Positions 1 to 7,610 of a DNA stretch of 64,000 bases are shown here, in pieces. The stretch lies in NCBI GenBank assembly GCA_017546165.1, contig JAFYXL010000001.1:1-64000 (forward strand). Reading direction: 5' to 3'. The notes beneath the pieces were generated by a model. It was not told where the DNA came from and did no database searches. It was given only the letters and a program-made list of their open reading frames with translations. Origin of the DNA: Clostridia bacterium (GTDB lineage: Bacteria > Bacillota > Clostridia > Monoglobales > Monoglobaceae). Every line of letters starts with the position of its first letter. Within the stretch, counting starts at the first letter, position 1. The position numbers and the translations under genes are program-made.

Positions 1-144
1 ATAAAACCTACCCGTTTTTATGATGTCCAGGTCCGTGTCCGTGATGATTTTAATGTTGAGATGCACATTGATACAGACGATGCAAACTCTGCAGGACTTA
101 AGAATGGTTCAAAGGTTACTATAATTAAAAAAAGTAATAGATAG
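1..144 (+). CDS. pduL: PduL-type phosphate acyltransferase, C-terminal fragment
   Basis: The first 47 codons read open from the window edge to a TAG stop, so only the C-terminus is visible. It contains EMHIDTDDANSAG, which matches the conserved C-terminal signature of PduL phosphotransacylases (EMHIDTDEANAAG in the Salmonella protein, from memory). PduL exchanges CoA for phosphate on acetyl- or propanoyl-CoA. A hairpin at 153-177 follows the stop. The rest of the gene and its operon lie outside the window, so whether it belongs to a microcompartment locus or serves acetate formation cannot be judged. Confidence 0.8.
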   Translation: MKPTRFYDVQVRVRDDFNVEMHIDTDDANSAGLKNGSKVTIIKKSNR

Positions 145-149
145 CAAGC

Positions 150-184
150 AAGGTCACGCATAAATATTTTGCGTGACTTTGTAG
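150..184 (+). terminator. Hairpin terminator after pduL
   Basis: An 8-bp perfect stem (153-160 with 170-177, GTCACGCA/TGCGTGAC) is followed by a short T tract. It sits just after the pduL stop and before the DeoR-family gene. The T tract is short, so termination may be partial. Confidence 0.6.
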
Positions 185-223
185 CACATAATGTAAAGAA
201 TATTATGAAACGGGGTGCAGTAT

Positions 224-985
224 ATGTTTGCACTTGAACGCCAAAAAAAGATAATGGCAATATTGATTAGCGAGGGCGCAGTTTCAGTAAACCGACTCAG
301 CACAGAGTTATCGGTTACCGAGGAAACTGTCCGTCGTGACCTTGAAAAATTGGAGAAGCAGGGTAGTCTTAAGAGGACTCACGGCGGGGCAGTGCCCGTT
401 GACGAAAACACTTATGAAGCGTCTTTGGAAAAAAGAAAGGCGACCAATATTGAAGCAAAACAAAAAATTGCAAAGATTGCTGCGAGAGAAATAAAAGAAG
501 GAGACACTATATTTTTAGATGCATCAACTACCACATTCTTTATGGCAAAAGAGATAAAATCTATGCGAAACATTACTGTTATAACAAACTCTTTGAGAGT
601 GATAGTTGAGCTTGATGCTTCTGAACATATAAAGGTGATTTCTGTAGGTGGAGTACTTAGCAACAACCAATCCTTTGTAGGAACTTTAGCGGAAAACAGT
701 ATAGCCGAAAATTATGTTGCCAGCAAGGTGTTTTTCTCAAGCAAGGGCATTACCGCAGAGGTTGGTATTCTTGAAAGCAATGAGCAGGAATGCGGCATAA
801 AAAAGAAAATGCTTAAAAACTCAAAACACAAGTATTATCTTTGCGACAAGAGTAAAATGGGTGGTGTAGGATTTGTAAAACTGGCTCAACTTGACGAAAT
901 TGACTGCTTGATAACAGATGCGCAACCTGACGAAGACTTAAAAGCAAAGTTTGAAGAGTTTGAAGTTAAAGTGATTTGTGAATAG
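224..985 (+). CDS. DeoR-family transcriptional regulator
   Basis: A 253-residue protein with the DeoR layout. An N-terminal winged helix-turn-helix (about residues 5-55, recognition region TEETVRRDLEKLE, then the wing RTHGGAV) is followed by a DeoRC sugar-phosphate sensing domain (from about residue 75, with LDASTTTFFMA). Such proteins usually repress sugar or nucleoside catabolic genes and release DNA on binding a phosphorylated sugar. I chose ATG 224 over an in-frame GTG at 215 because GGGGTG at 212-217 is placed as its ribosome binding site. The gene stands alone between two terminators, so its target is not evident; a nearby pdu or sugar locus to the left is possible but unseen. Confidence 0.88.
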   Translation: MFALERQKKIMAILISEGAVSVNRLSTELSVTEETVRRDLEKLEKQGSLKRTHGGAVPVDENTYEASLEKRKATNIEAKQKIAKIAAREIKEGDTIFLDASTTTFFMAKEIKSMRNITVITNSLRVIVELDASEHIKVISVGGVLSNNQSFVGTLAENSIAENYVASKVFFSSKGITAEVGILESNEQECGIKKKMLKNSKHKYYLCDKSKMGGVGFVKLAQLDEIDCLITDAQPDEDLKAKFEEFEVKVICE

Positions 986-993
986 AATAAAAA

Positions 994-1028
994 GGGCCGA
1001 GGCGTGCAATACGCCCCGGTCATTTTGT
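994..1028. terminator. Terminator between convergent genes
   Basis: GGGCCGAGGCGT (994-1005) pairs with ACGCCCCGGTC (1011-1021) over about ten pairs, with one mismatch and one G-T. It is flanked by A and T runs, suiting use from both directions between the DeoR-family gene and the convergent DUF5662-type gene. Confidence 0.6.
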
Positions 1029-1029
1029 G

Positions 1030-1551
1030 TTATTTATATTTTCGTATATATTCAAATGTTTCATCCTCACCCTTTTCTGAGAGCATCTCAAGCCAACTTT
1101 CTATCAGGCTTGAGGTTTCAGGGTGGATGAGGCGCCTGTCCTTGCCTTTTAAAAAGTATTCAAGTGGGTGATGCTGAGTATAATTTTCCCCTTGATAAAC
1201 TTTGCTTGCGGCAACCCTGTCGCAAAACATTTCTTTGACAAAAACAACAGGCATTTTGACCGGCTCAATCTTTTTGCTTTGGGGATTGTAGTCTGTCCAG
1301 TATTCAAAGTGATGTCGGTTTCTGCCCTTGTGGTGCATCCAGGCGGAAGAAAAGCCGTATGCTTCACGTTCGGCCTCGTTTGGACTGCGTGTGCCCTTGT
1401 AGAATTTTGCCCCGCACAAAAACTCTGCCGGGGAGTATTTTGAAAGGTCGTGGAATAATCCTCGCCACAGGATTCCTGCTTTAATGCAGTGACGGATAAC
1501 GGTGTGACGATGTTTGGTAATGGTTTTAAAATGGCCTAATGTGTTGGACAT
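1030..1551 (-). CDS. DUF5662-type protein
   Basis: A 173-residue protein rich in histidine and aspartate with the motifs HRHTVIRHC (N-terminal), FHDLSKYSPAEF (about 33-44), MHHKGRNRHHFEYW (about 72-85) and MFCDRVAASK (about 108-117). The spacing of His-His-Asp-His/Asp resembles an HD-type metal-dependent hydrolase, and the overall pattern matches the DUF5662 family, which has no established function that I know of. The start has GGAGAG upstream and a good promoter (1590-1618). It is monocistronic and convergent with the DeoR-family gene. No signal peptide or membrane segment is seen, so it is probably cytoplasmic. Confidence 0.75.
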   Translation of the reverse strand: MSNTLGHFKTITKHRHTVIRHCIKAGILWRGLFHDLSKYSPAEFLCGAKFYKGTRSPNEAEREAYGFSSAWMHHKGRNRHHFEYWTDYNPQSKKIEPVKMPVVFVKEMFCDRVAASKVYQGENYTQHHPLEYFLKGKDRRLIHPETSSLIESWLEMLSEKGEDETFEYIRKYK

Positions 1552-1589
1552 ATATAATCTCTCCGTAAAATGTAAACTTATTTATATAT

Positions 1590-1618
1590 AATATACCATA
1601 CCTTGAGATAAAATGCAA
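1590..1618 (-). promoter_or_regulatory. Promoter of the DUF5662-type gene
   Basis: Read on the minus strand, TTGCAT (1613-1618) and TATATT (1590-1595) are separated by 17 bases, about 40 bases upstream of the start codon. Confidence 0.55.
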
Positions 1619-1620
1619 AC

Positions 1621-1650
1621 AGCGACTTGAAATTTTCAAGTCGCTGTTTT
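1621..1650. terminator. Hairpin terminator after the cysteine-rich peptide genes
   Basis: A long inverted repeat (AGCGACTTGAAA at 1621-1632 and its complement at 1634-1645) with GTTTTTATC to the right and TTTTATC on the other strand. It lies 3' of the two leftward micropeptide genes and just upstream of the DUF5662 promoter, so it insulates the two units. Confidence 0.65.
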
Positions 1651-1663
1651 TATCAAGAGAGAT

Positions 1664-1774
1664 TTAGCAGCCACAGCCGCAGTTTGAGCCACCATTGTTG
1701 CAACAGCAGCTGATTATAAGGATTAAGATGATGATCCAGAGACAGCTATTGTTACCGAAATCGCCGAAACACAT
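1664..1774 (-). CDS. 36-residue cysteine-rich membrane peptide
   Basis: A 36-codon gene with a near-perfect ribosome binding site (AAAGGAGG on the minus strand). The peptide begins MCFGDFGNNSC, has a hydrophobic run LWIIILILIIS (about residues 12-22) and ends in CCCNNGGSNCGCGC, giving eight cysteines in 36 residues. The next gene to its right encodes a longer relative with the same order: Cys/Gly head, WIIILIL core, Cys-rich tail. Similar short peptides in Clostridia carry names such as 'chorion class high-cysteine' or YjcZ-like. Function is unknown; metal binding, a spore-coat role or membrane attachment are guesses. Confidence 0.7.
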   Translation of the reverse strand: MCFGDFGNNSCLWIIILILIISCCCNNGGSNCGCGC

Positions 1775-1811
1775 ACAGGACACCTCCTTTCAAAAAACAA
1801 TCCGTCAAAGT

Positions 1812-1958
1812 TTAGTCACAGCAGCAATTGTCACGGGGTGTTGCTACGCAACAGCCGTTTGATGCAGTTGCTGTGCCATTACCACAGCAGCTAACAAGAA
1901 GAATGAGGATTATAATCCACCAGCAATTATTTCCTCCGCATCCACCGAAGCATCCCAT
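1812..1958 (-). CDS. 48-residue cysteine-rich membrane peptide
   Basis: Paralogue of the neighbouring 36-residue peptide. It begins MGCFGGCGGNNC, has a hydrophobic stretch WWIIILILLVS (about residues 13-23), then CCGNG, and ends with two further cysteine groups (CC at 36-37 and CCC at 45-47). AGGAGG lies about nine bases upstream of the ATG on the minus strand. The two genes are 37 bases apart, point the same way and share a terminator, so they are probably co-transcribed. I see no signal peptidase site. Function unknown. Confidence 0.7.
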   Translation of the reverse strand: MGCFGGCGGNNCWWIIILILLVSCCGNGTATASNGCCVATPRDNCCCD

Positions 1959-2031
1959 ACTTTTAGCACCTCCTGATGAGTTTTAATATTTTTAGTTTTA
2001 TCAATTGTTCCTTGCGTTTCTTAATTTGTAA

Positions 2032-2047
2032 GTATAATGTATTATAC
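2032..2047. promoter_or_regulatory. Perfect inverted repeat, possible operator
   Basis: GTATAAT-GT-ATTATAC, two 7-base arms with a 2-base spacer, lies between the divergent micropeptide genes and tmk. It could be a repressor site or simply overlapping -10-like sequences; no regulator is identified. Confidence 0.3.
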
Positions 2048-2116
2048 GGAAAAATTTTAAAGGTGTGATTTGTCCATATGAAATAATTTGGAAAAATAAA
2101 TCTGTCCGCAAAATCA

Positions 2117-2145
2117 TTGACGACAAGTTAATAATTTGTTAAAAT
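2117..2145 (+). promoter_or_regulatory. Promoter of tmk
   Basis: TTGACG (2117-2122), 17 bases, TAAAAT (2140-2145), about 30 bases upstream of the tmk start. Confidence 0.65.
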
Positions 2146-2176
2146 AAATAAAGAGTATTTGTTAGGAGTAAAGGCT

Positions 2177-2815
2177 ATGGGAAATTTGGGTAAATTTATA
2201 GTTTTTGAAGGGATAGACGGAAGTGGAAAATCCACACAGATAAAGCTGCTTTGTGAGAATTTAAAAAAACGGGGTATTTTATGCCGGCAAACTTTGGAGC
2301 CCACCTATGGTATGGTTGGAGGAGTTCTGCACGATATACTTTCGGGTGACAAAAAAGCTGACCCAAAGGTCACGGCGGCATTGTTTGTTGCGGATAGGCT
2401 TGACCATATTTTGAATAATGATGACGGAATTCTAAAGAGCATAAACGATGGTGTAACAGTGATTTGTGACAGATATTATTTTTCATCATACGCTTATCAA
2501 AGCGTTGAAGTACCCAGAGAATGGGTGATAGGTGCAAACCGTCTGGCGGCGGAGACTCTTCGCCCGGATGCTACTATTTTTGTTGATGTCTCTGCTGACA
2601 CGGCAATGGAACGGATTTCAAAAAATCGTGACAATATTGAACTTTATGAAAGCTTTGAGAGATTGTCAAAAGTGAGAGAAGGTTATTTTTCTGCCTTTGA
2701 ACTTATGAAAGATGAGGAGAAAATTTTTGTGGTTGACGGCAATCGTCCGGTTGAAAAAATTGCTGAAGAAATAGAAAAAATAGTCATGGAAAAAGTTTTC
2801 TCAAAGGACCTTTAA
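2177..2815 (+). CDS. tmk: Thymidylate kinase
   Basis: A 212-residue dTMP kinase that phosphorylates dTMP to dTDP in the cytoplasm. The P-loop FEGIDGSGKST lies near residue 10-20, the catalytic DRYYFSSYAYQ segment near 95-105, and the lid region (AMERISKNRDNIELYE) about 145-160. I chose ATG 2177 because AGGAG (2164-2168) is 8 bases upstream; an in-frame TTG at 2159 has no such site. It has its own promoter and is separated from purE by a promoter and riboswitch, so it is not part of the purine operon. Confidence 0.93.
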   Translation: MGNLGKFIVFEGIDGSGKSTQIKLLCENLKKRGILCRQTLEPTYGMVGGVLHDILSGDKKADPKVTAALFVADRLDHILNNDDGILKSINDGVTVICDRYYFSSYAYQSVEVPREWVIGANRLAAETLRPDATIFVDVSADTAMERISKNRDNIELYESFERLSKVREGYFSAFELMKDEEKIFVVDGNRPVEKIAEEIEKIVMEKVFSKDL

Positions 2816-2852
2816 AATTTGATAAAATACAACAACAGATGACGAAAATTTC

Positions 2853-2881
2853 TTGACAAAGAGTATATATCGTGGTAGAAT
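2853..2881 (+). promoter_or_regulatory. Promoter of the purine operon
   Basis: Consensus TTGACA (2853-2858), 17 bases, TAGAAT (2876-2881). Transcription would start near 2888, leaving a leader of about 180 bases that holds the ZTP riboswitch. Confidence 0.85.
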
Positions 2882-2929
2882 ATTTAAGTAGATGACAGAT
2901 GCTAAAGATATTGTTCTGGAGCAGAAGTT

Positions 2930-3040
2930 TAATATTCCTTGTTACTGACGGAGAATGTGGAGTACCACGAGGAAGCAAGGAATTTATGTAATGCCGACCG
3001 TCTGGGCAGTCCTGTAGCTACGGGACTGCCCTTTTTGTTT
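2930..3040 (+). promoter_or_regulatory. ZTP (pfl-motif) riboswitch with terminator
   Basis: The leader shows the pfl-motif layout. Helix P1 pairs 2934-2941 with 2976-2983 (ATTCCTTG/CAAGGAAT). It encloses a small GTGG-AGTA-CCAC hairpin (2957-2968) and is followed by the conserved segment GCCGACCGTCTGGGCA (2993-3008). The 3' part of that segment opens a strong terminator stem (GGGCAGTCC at 3004-3012 with GGACTGCCC at 3023-3031) followed by five T. Known ZTP riboswitches sense ZMP/ZTP, which builds up when 10-formyl-THF is short, and turn on purine and folate genes. Here it controls an operon holding exactly those enzymes, including fhs. Confidence 0.9.
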
Positions 3041-3069
3041 TTAAAAGTTATTTGAGGAGGATTTACAAG

Positions 3070-3564
3070 ATGAAAAAAGTTGGAATTATTATGGGAAGCG
3101 ATAGTGATTTGCCGGTAGTTGAAAAGGCGATTGATACCCTTAAGTCACTTGATATTCCTTTTGAAGTTCATATTTATTCAGCACACAGAACCCCGGTCGA
3201 AGCACGGGATTTTTCTATTAACGCAAGGAAAAACGGGTTTGGCGCAATCATTGCAGCAGCGGGCAAGGCTGCACATCTAGCAGGTGCAATTGCTGCCAAT
3301 ACTACAATTCCTGTGATTGGCATTCCGATTAAATCATCAACACTTGATGGTCTTGATGCACTTCTTTCGACAGTGCAGATGCCCGGAGGTATCCCTGTTG
3401 CAACAGTTGCAATTGATGGTGCTCAGAACGCAGCACTTCTTGCAGCACAGATAATTGCAGTTGAGGACGCTGACCTTGCGGCAAAGCTTGATGCACAAAG
3501 AAAATCAGCAATGGAAACTGTTCTTGAAAAGAATGAGAAAATTGCTGATAAATATAACAATTAA
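3070..3564 (+). CDS. purE: N5-carboxyaminoimidazole ribonucleotide mutase
   Basis: A 164-residue PurE converting N5-CAIR to CAIR. Family motifs are GSDSDLP (N-terminal), SAHRTP (about 42-47) and AAAGKAAHLAG (about 69-79), which resemble class I PurE rather than the vertebrate-like class II. Class I enzymes normally work with PurK, but no purK lies in this window. ATG 3070 is chosen because GAGGAGG (3054-3060) is 9 bases upstream. It is the first gene after the ZTP riboswitch and heads the purine operon. Confidence 0.94.
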   Translation: MKKVGIIMGSDSDLPVVEKAIDTLKSLDIPFEVHIYSAHRTPVEARDFSINARKNGFGAIIAAAGKAAHLAGAIAANTTIPVIGIPIKSSTLDGLDALLSTVQMPGGIPVATVAIDGAQNAALLAAQIIAVEDADLAAKLDAQRKSAMETVLEKNEKIADKYNN

Positions 3565-3598
3565 TAGATTTAGACATTAGAATTTAACGGAGGTATAT

Positions 3599-5023
3599 AT
3601 GGGAGGCTTTTTTGGAGTAACGAGCAGACACGACGCAGTGGCGGATGTGTTTTTCGGTGCGGACTACCATTCACACCTGGGTACACGCCGTGGTGGCATT
3701 GCAGCATATGACAGCGAGAGAGGGCTACAACGCGAAATTCATAATATCGAGAATTCACCTTTCAGAACGAAATTTGATGGTGTATTTGACGAGATGAGTG
3801 GAAATGCAGCAATTGGTGTAATTTCTGATTATGATCCACAGCCACTTCTTATAAAATCAAATATAGGAACTTACGCAATCTGCACAATTGGCAGGGTAAA
3901 CAACGCAGAGGACCTTATAAGTCAGTATCTTTCATTCAGCGGCGGACATTTTAATGTTATGAGTGGAGGCAAGGTCAATGCAACCGATTTGATTGCAGCT
4001 CTCATAAATCAAAAGAGCGATTTTGTGGAGGGTATTAATTTTGCACAAAGCGTAATTGATGGTACAGCATCAATCCTTATTTTAAAGGACGATGGTTCAC
4101 TGATTGCGGCTCGTGATAAAGTTGGAAGACTTCCGGTGCTTGTAGGCAAAAATGATGATGGATATGCAGTGTCATTTGAGTCATTTGCTTACAAAAAGCT
4201 GGGCTATGAAGACGAGAAGGAACTAGGCCCGGGCGAAATTGTTGAGATTACTGTTGATGGAATAACTCAGCTTTCAAAACCCGGCAAGGAAATGAAGATT
4301 TGTGCGTTTCTTTGGAGTTATTACGGATATCCCAACTCAAACTACGAGGGCATCAATGTAGAAACAATGAGATACCGCAACGGTCAGATTATGGCAGAAT
4401 ATGACAAAGAATGCAAAAATATTGAGGATATTGATTATGTAAGCGGTGTTCCGGACTCGGGTACACCTCACGCAATAGGATATGCCAATGAAAGCGGAAT
4501 ACCTTTTGCAAGACCCTTTATCAAATATACTCCAACCTGGGCAAGAAGCTTTACACCATCTGTCCAGAGTGAGAGAATAAAGATTGCAAAAATGAAACAA
4601 ATCCCCATTCACGAACTTATTGAAGACAAGAATCTTCTCTTTGTGGATGACTCAATTGTTCGCGGTACCCAGCTTAAGGAGACAGTGGATTTTCTGTACG
4701 AAAACGGCGCAAAGGCAGTTCATATGCGTTCGGCTTGTCCCCCGATTATGTACAGCTGCAAGTACCTTAACTTTTCAAGGGCTACCAGTGAAATGGAGCT
4801 TATTGCAAGACGTGTTATAATGGATTTAGAAGGAGAAGAGGGTTTTAAATATCTTGATGAATACAGTGATGCAAGTACTGAACGCGGCAAGAATTTAAGA
4901 AAGACAATCTGTGAGAACTTTAAGTTTTCATCCCTTGAGTTCCAGTCCCTTGAAGGTGTAATTAAAGCTATAGGGATAGAGCCTTGCAAATTATGTACTT
5001 ACTGCTGGAACGGTAAGGAATAA
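3599..5023 (+). CDS. purF: PurF-like amidophosphoribosyltransferase lacking the glutaminase cysteine
   Basis: A 474-residue PurF homologue, the enzyme that commits PRPP to purine synthesis. The phosphoribosyltransferase half looks intact (PRPP loop LLFVDDSIVRGTQL). Cysteines 235, 387 and the C-terminal CKLCTYC group match the four iron-sulfur ligands of Bacillus subtilis PurF. The glutaminase half is changed. The chain starts MGGFFGV where active enzymes have Cys right after the initiator Met, and the usual NG oxyanion segment reads TIGRVNN. An upstream stop codon rules out a longer N-terminus, and GGAGG supports this ATG. I infer it uses free ammonia or ammonia from a partner. Related cysteine-less proteins occur in other Clostridia, as far as I recall. 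Confidence 0.9.
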   Translation: MGGFFGVTSRHDAVADVFFGADYHSHLGTRRGGIAAYDSERGLQREIHNIENSPFRTKFDGVFDEMSGNAAIGVISDYDPQPLLIKSNIGTYAICTIGRVNNAEDLISQYLSFSGGHFNVMSGGKVNATDLIAALINQKSDFVEGINFAQSVIDGTASILILKDDGSLIAARDKVGRLPVLVGKNDDGYAVSFESFAYKKLGYEDEKELGPGEIVEITVDGITQLSKPGKEMKICAFLWSYYGYPNSNYEGINVETMRYRNGQIMAEYDKECKNIEDIDYVSGVPDSGTPHAIGYANESGIPFARPFIKYTPTWARSFTPSVQSERIKIAKMKQIPIHELIEDKNLLFVDDSIVRGTQLKETVDFLYENGAKAVHMRSACPPIMYSCKYLNFSRATSEMELIARRVIMDLEGEEGFKYLDEYSDASTERGKNLRKTICENFKFSSLEFQSLEGVIKAIGIEPCKLCTYCWNGKE

Positions 5024-5088
5024 GGCTGTATATAAAAAAGACAAAAGAGAAATTAAATTGATTTTGGTATATAGAAAGGAAAAGAGTT

Positions 5089-6126
5089 ATGAAGAGTTTT
5101 AGTGAGAGTTACAAAGCAGCAGGAGTTGACATTACTGCAGGTTATAAGGCGGTTGAACTTATGAAACAGCACATTGCAAGAACAGTTACAGCGGGTGCTG
5201 CATCTGATATTGGCGGTTTTGGAGGCCTTTTTGAGATGGATCTTACAGGTATTCAAAAGCCTGTTTTGGTTAGTGGAACTGACGGCGTAGGTACAAAACT
5301 CAAGATGGCATTTTTGATGGACAAGCACGATACAGTTGGTATTGACTGCGTTGCTATGTGTGTAAATGATATTATCTGCTGTGGTGCAAAACCGCTGTTT
5401 TTCCTTGACTATATTGCTGTTGGCAAGAATGTTCCTGAGAGGGTTGCTGAAATAGTATCAGGTGTGGCTGAGGGTTGTGTTCAGTCAGGTTGTGCATTGA
5501 TAGGCGGTGAAACTGCTGAAATGCCGGGCTTTTATCCCGAGGACGAGTATGATATGGCAGGATTTTCGGTTGGTGTTGTTGATAAGGACAAGGTTCTTGA
5601 CAACAACACAATTATTGAGGGAGATGTGATTATTGCTTTGCCATCAAGTGGCGTTCATTCAAATGGTTTCTCACTTGTAAGAAAGGTGTTTGATGTTGAA
5701 AATGCAGATATCAAAACTCCTCGTGCGGAACTTGGAGGAAAGTCGGTTGGCGAGACCCTTTTGACACCTACCAAGATTTATGTAAAGCCTATGCTGAAAC
5801 TCTTTGAAGAGGTTACAGTTAAAGCTGTGTCACATATCACAGGCGGCGGTTTTTATGAAAATATTCCAAGAAGTATCCCAAAGGGCTTTGGTGCAAAAAT
5901 TGAAAGAAGTGCGGTTAAAGTTCTGCCGATATTTGATTTGATTGCCAAAGAAGGCAATATCCCTGAACGTGATATGTTTAATACATTTAATATGGGCGTT
6001 GGTATGAGTGTGGTAGTTGCAAAAGAAGACGCAGACAAGGCAGTTGAAATACTTAAAGCAAACGGCGAAGATGCATACATTATGGGTGAGATTATCAAAT
6101 CTGACGAAAGCGTGGTTATATGCTAA
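5089..6126 (+). CDS. purM: Phosphoribosylformylglycinamidine cyclo-ligase
   Basis: A 345-residue AIR synthetase, the ATP-dependent ring closure of FGAM to AIR. Recognised by [20 protein letters not shown] at the N-terminus, [14 protein letters not shown] (about 63-76), [14 protein letters not shown] (about 135-150) and [12 protein letters not shown] (about 250-260). Length is typical. AAAGGAAAAG precedes the ATG. The last seven bases overlap the start of purN, so the two are probably translationally coupled. Confidence 0.95.
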   Translation: MKSFSESYKAAGVDITAGYKAVELMKQHIARTVTAGAASDIGGFGGLFEMDLTGIQKPVLVSGTDGVGTKLKMAFLMDKHDTVGIDCVAMCVNDIICCGAKPLFFLDYIAVGKNVPERVAEIVSGVAEGCVQSGCALIGGETAEMPGFYPEDEYDMAGFSVGVVDKDKVLDNNTIIEGDVIIALPSSGVHSNGFSLVRKVFDVENADIKTPRAELGGKSVGETLLTPTKIYVKPMLKLFEEVTVKAVSHITGGGFYENIPRSIPKGFGAKIERSAVKVLPIFDLIAKEGNIPERDMFNTFNMGVGMSVVVAKEDADKAVEILKANGEDAYIMGEIIKSDESVVIC

Positions 6127-6725
6127 AGAAGGCAAGAATTGCGGTTTTTGTTTCAGGTGGCGGAACAAACCTTCAGGCGCTTATTGATGCGCAGAAGTCA
6201 GGTGTTATAAAAAGTGGAGAAATAGCACTGGTTGTTTCAAACAATGCAGATGCATATGCACTCACTCGTGCTCAAAATGCAGGCATAAAAACCGCGGTTG
6301 TTTCCAAAAAAGAACTTGGCGGCCAGGATTGTTTTGAAAAAGGCCTGGTTGACGAGCTTGAAAAAAATAATATTGACTTTATAATACTGGCAGGGTTTAT
6401 GTGTATATTGAGTGAAAACTTCACAAAAAGATACCCAAAGCGCATAATAAATGTTCACCCATCCCTTATTCCGTCATTTTGCGGCAAAGGCTTTTATGGA
6501 CTTCACGTTCATGAGGCAGCGCTGGAATATGGTGTAAAGGTAACCGGTGCAACAGTGCATTTTGTGAACGAGATACCCGATGGCGGTGAGATAATACTTC
6601 AAAAAGCGGTTGAAATCAAGGAGGGTGACACTCCTGAAACACTGCAAAAAAGAGTTATGGAGGAGGCCGAGTGGAATCTTCTCCCCAGGGCTGCCGAGCT
6701 GGTTTCAGCTGAGATTGTGAAATAA
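6120..6725 (+). CDS. purN: Phosphoribosylglycinamide formyltransferase
   Basis: A 201-residue GAR transformylase transferring the formyl group of 10-formyl-THF to GAR. The GGGTNLQAL phosphate loop (about 14-22), the catalytic Asn and His in [10 protein letters not shown] (about 109-118) and the Asp in IPDGGEI (about 145-151) are all present. It overlaps purM by seven bases and is followed 14 bases later by the purO-like gene. A second formyltransferase-like protein (15693-16460) sits later in the same operon. Confidence 0.94.
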   Translation: MLKKARIAVFVSGGGTNLQALIDAQKSGVIKSGEIALVVSNNADAYALTRAQNAGIKTAVVSKKELGGQDCFEKGLVDELEKNNIDFIILAGFMCILSENFTKRYPKRIINVHPSLIPSFCGKGFYGLHVHEAALEYGVKVTGATVHFVNEIPDGGEIILQKAVEIKEGDTPETLQKRVMEEAEWNLLPRAAELVSAEIVK

Positions 6726-6739
6726 AGGAGAATATACAA

Positions 6740-7459
6740 ATGAATATTTATGAAATAAATGATATAGGTGAGCTTATAAAAGATAACGCTTACGTTGGCA
6801 GAGGCATTGTCCTTGGCAAGAGCGAAGATGAAAAATCGGCAGTTTTTGCATACTTTATTATGGGTAGGTCAGAAAACAGCCGCAATCGTGTATTTATCGA
6901 AGAAGGCAGCGAAGTTATCATTCATCCTTTTGATGAATCAAAGGTTGAAGACCCATCATTGATTATATACTCACCTGTTCGCAAATTTGAGAACAAATTG
7001 GTTGTTACAAATGGTGATCAGACAGATACAGTTATTGAGTTCTTGGGAAAAGGCAAAACCTTTGAAGAAGCCTTAGAAACCCGTGAGTTTGAGCCTGACG
7101 GTCCCAACTGGACACCTCGCATCAGCGGAATGTTCACATTTGAGGACAAAGACTTTAGTTACAAAATGAGTATTTTAAAGAGCGCAGACAGCCAGGGTAG
7201 CGCTTGCAACAGATTCAACTATTCATATAGTGCCTTGGCAGGGCTTGGACATTTTATCCACACATATATGTGTGACGGCAACCCTATCCCAACATTCCAG
7301 GGTGAACCTGAGAGGGTTGCTATTCCTAATGACATTGACGAGTTTACAGACAAAATCTGGACAAACCTTAATGAAGCAAACAAGATTTCACTTTATGTGA
7401 GATACATTGATTTGGAAACAGGCAAAGAAACAAACCGTATGATAAACAAAAACGCATAA
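6740..7459 (+). CDS. purO: PurO-type IMP cyclohydrolase
   Basis: A 239-residue protein of the IMP_cyclohyd family, the group first known from archaeal PurO. It closes FAICAR to IMP, the last step of purine synthesis. Family features are AYVGRGIVLGKSEDEKSA near the N-terminus, YFIMGRSENSRNRVF (about 38-52), and the central PNWTPRISGMF (about 119-129). It lies just upstream of a stand-alone AICAR transformylase, so the bifunctional PurH of most bacteria is split here between two proteins. The ribosome binding site is AAAGGAG. Confidence 0.9.
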   Translation: MNIYEINDIGELIKDNAYVGRGIVLGKSEDEKSAVFAYFIMGRSENSRNRVFIEEGSEVIIHPFDESKVEDPSLIIYSPVRKFENKLVVTNGDQTDTVIEFLGKGKTFEEALETREFEPDGPNWTPRISGMFTFEDKDFSYKMSILKSADSQGSACNRFNYSYSALAGLGHFIHTYMCDGNPIPTFQGEPERVAIPNDIDEFTDKIWTNLNEANKISLYVRYIDLETGKETNRMINKNA

Positions 7460-7610
7460 ATTCCTGCTGTGGGAAATGCGGTAAATGGTTTATACAGGAG
7501 AATATATTTTACCACTTACTTAAAAAAAGTGTTTGGCCTGATATAACACTATAACAAATCTGGCCCAATGGGTGCGGATATGAACGTTTAAACTGAAAGG
7601 ATAGATAAAA

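Noticed and set aside
3052-3069. Longer purE start at 3052
   Set aside because: This codon overlaps the GAGGAGG ribosome binding site; ATG 3070 has correct spacing and gives the usual PurE N-terminus.
7460-7610. Possible internal promoter or riboswitch before the AICAR transformylase gene
   Set aside because: Only weak pairings (such as AGTGTT/AACACT) and no good -35/-10 pair or known aptamer core were found.
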